Under the pieces are notes generated by a model. It was not told the origin of the DNA and made no database searches. It saw only the letters and a list, made by a program, of their open reading frames with translations. Shown here in pieces: positions 7,216 through 7,672 of a DNA stretch of 7,672 bases. How positions within the stretch are numbered: position 1 is the stretch's first letter; each line of letters starts with the position of its first letter. The translations under genes and the position numbers were made by a program. The stretch comes from Chloroflexota bacterium (GTDB lineage: Bacteria; Chloroflexota; Dehalococcoidia; UBA2979), in NCBI GenBank assembly GCA_016875695.1, contig VGPB01000092.1, positions 1 to 7,672 on the forward strand, given 5' to 3'.

Positions 7216-7546
7216 CCGAAACATGGGCCGGCTGACTGGGGCGGCGCGCCACCGCCGTCGCGGTCACCCTGGCCAACCTGCTGGCAGTGAGCAACTGGGC
7301 CGCGCTGCTGGTCGCCGTGTCGCAGCGGCGGTCGCCGCGCGTCGACTTCCCCGCGTTCTGGTCCGCCGCGCGACTGGTCGCCGAGGGGCGCGGCCGCGAG
7401 CTCTACAGCTCTAGGCAGTCGGCGAAATCGAGGCCCAGCTCGAGCCGGCCGTGCTGTACACGCAGGCGTACCTCAACCCGCCGTTCTATGCGGCGCTGCT
7501 CGCACCGCTCGGCAGGCTGCCGTACCGCGACGGGTACCTGGTGTGG
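7212..7546 (+). pseudogene. GT87/DUF2029-type glycosyltransferase, copy 2, 5' fragment cut by an IS30-like element
   Basis: This is the N-terminal part of a second GT87-type protein. The frame with NWAALLVAVSQ and VDFPAFWSAARLVAEGRGRELYSS parallels copy 1. Two starts are possible. ATG 7212 (GAGGGG 7197-7202 upstream) meets TGA at 7233-7235 after seven codons. ATG 7223 would give MGRLTGRRATAVAVTLA, a better match to the copy 1 N-terminus, if one G is removed from the run 7238-7241. Near 7412 one base is missing. Beyond it, frame 2 restores IEAQLEP and QAYLNPPFYAALLAPLGRLP up to LVW at 7539-7546, where similarity stops at the IS end. A 45-nt block (7466-7510) matches copy 1 at 6219-6263 at 38 of 45 positions, showing paralogy. 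The rest of the gene would lie beyond the insertion, if it survives. Confidence 0.75.
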
Positions 7547-7672
7547 GTGAATTCAACTGGTCAGTGCAACCCCATCCGGATGCAGGGAGGTGTTGCATGG
7601 CCAGGCCGGGCCGACCCGGGATGTCCGACGAACTGCGCCAGGTGCTGTGGCGGATGTGGGCATCTGGACAGT
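7546..7672 (+). mobile_element. IS30-family insertion sequence, left end; remainder outside window
   Basis: GT87 similarity ends abruptly at about 7546. The following ATTCAACTGGTCAGTGCAAC (7551-7570) closely resembles, from memory, the terminal sequence of IS30 (ATTCAATTGGTCAACGCAAC), which starts about 5 nt inside the IS30 end. That would place the left boundary near 7546. A ribosome binding site and a transposase-like start follow within 50 nt, as in IS30. The right end and target duplication are not in the window, so the boundary is uncertain by a few bases. Confidence 0.65.
7597..7672 (+). CDS. IS30-family transposase, N-terminal 25 residues only
   Basis: ATG 7597 is preceded by GGGAGG (7585-7590) at 6-nt spacing. 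The visible residues begin MARPGRPGMSDELRQVLW and continue RMWASGQ. This matches the start of many IS30-family transposases, whose N-terminal helix-turn-helix typically reads G-R-P-G-L-S followed by a basic helix with W-x-x-W-x-x-G. The DDE catalytic domain would lie to the right of the window. Too little is present to judge whether the transposase is intact. Confidence 0.65.
   Translation, partial: MARPGRPGMSDELRQVLWRMWASGQ

Noticed and set aside
1..7672. CRISPR arrays, tRNA or rRNA genes, toxin-antitoxin or phage-defence genes
   Set aside because: I saw no regularly spaced repeats, no tRNA-like cloverleaf sequences and no motifs of defence families; the coding space is accounted for by the genes listed.

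Overview
The window is very GC-rich bacterial DNA with strong G/C preference at third codon positions. Nothing in it fixes the taxon. The gene content (three family III CoA-transferases, an acyl-CoA dehydrogenase, an AEC carrier, GT87-type membrane proteins, an IS30-like element) suits a high-GC proteobacterium or a related catabolically versatile lineage, but that is inference.

Left part (1-5819, all minus strand, so transcribed right to left). In transcription order the genes are: CoA-transferase A (5819-4536), a 186-nt gap, CoA-transferase B (4349-3141), 23 nt, CoA-transferase C (3117-1810), 20 nt, an acyl-CoA dehydrogenase (1789-563), 62 nt, and an AEC-family permease that runs off the left edge (500-1). 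The spacing and good ribosome binding sites suggest an operon or two coupled units. The likely logic is import of a carboxylate (AEC carrier), activation to a CoA thioester by CoA transfer, then flavin-dependent alpha,beta-dehydrogenation. The substrate is not identifiable. The most interesting point is that the adjacent enzymes B and C look like an inactive/active pair. C keeps the catalytic aspartate of the family (Asp195) and B has leucine at that position (Leu174). This resembles heteromeric CoA-transferases such as benzylsuccinate CoA-transferase BbsEF, which also works with an acyl-CoA dehydrogenase (BbsG).

Middle (5820-5972). This is a 153-nt divergent intergenic region with a possible minus-strand promoter and a perfect CCCCTAGGGG palindrome between its possible -10 and -35 positions.

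Right part (5973-7672, plus strand). Two tandem GT87/DUF2029-type polytopic membrane glycosyltransferase genes are both broken. Copy 1 has an in-frame TAG and a +1 frameshift at a G6 run. Copy 2 has a start-region lesion and a 1-nt deletion, and it is cut off by the left end of an IS30-like element whose transposase gene begins at 7597 and leaves the window. This half reads as a decaying locus, although two of the lesions sit in G runs and should be checked against reads.
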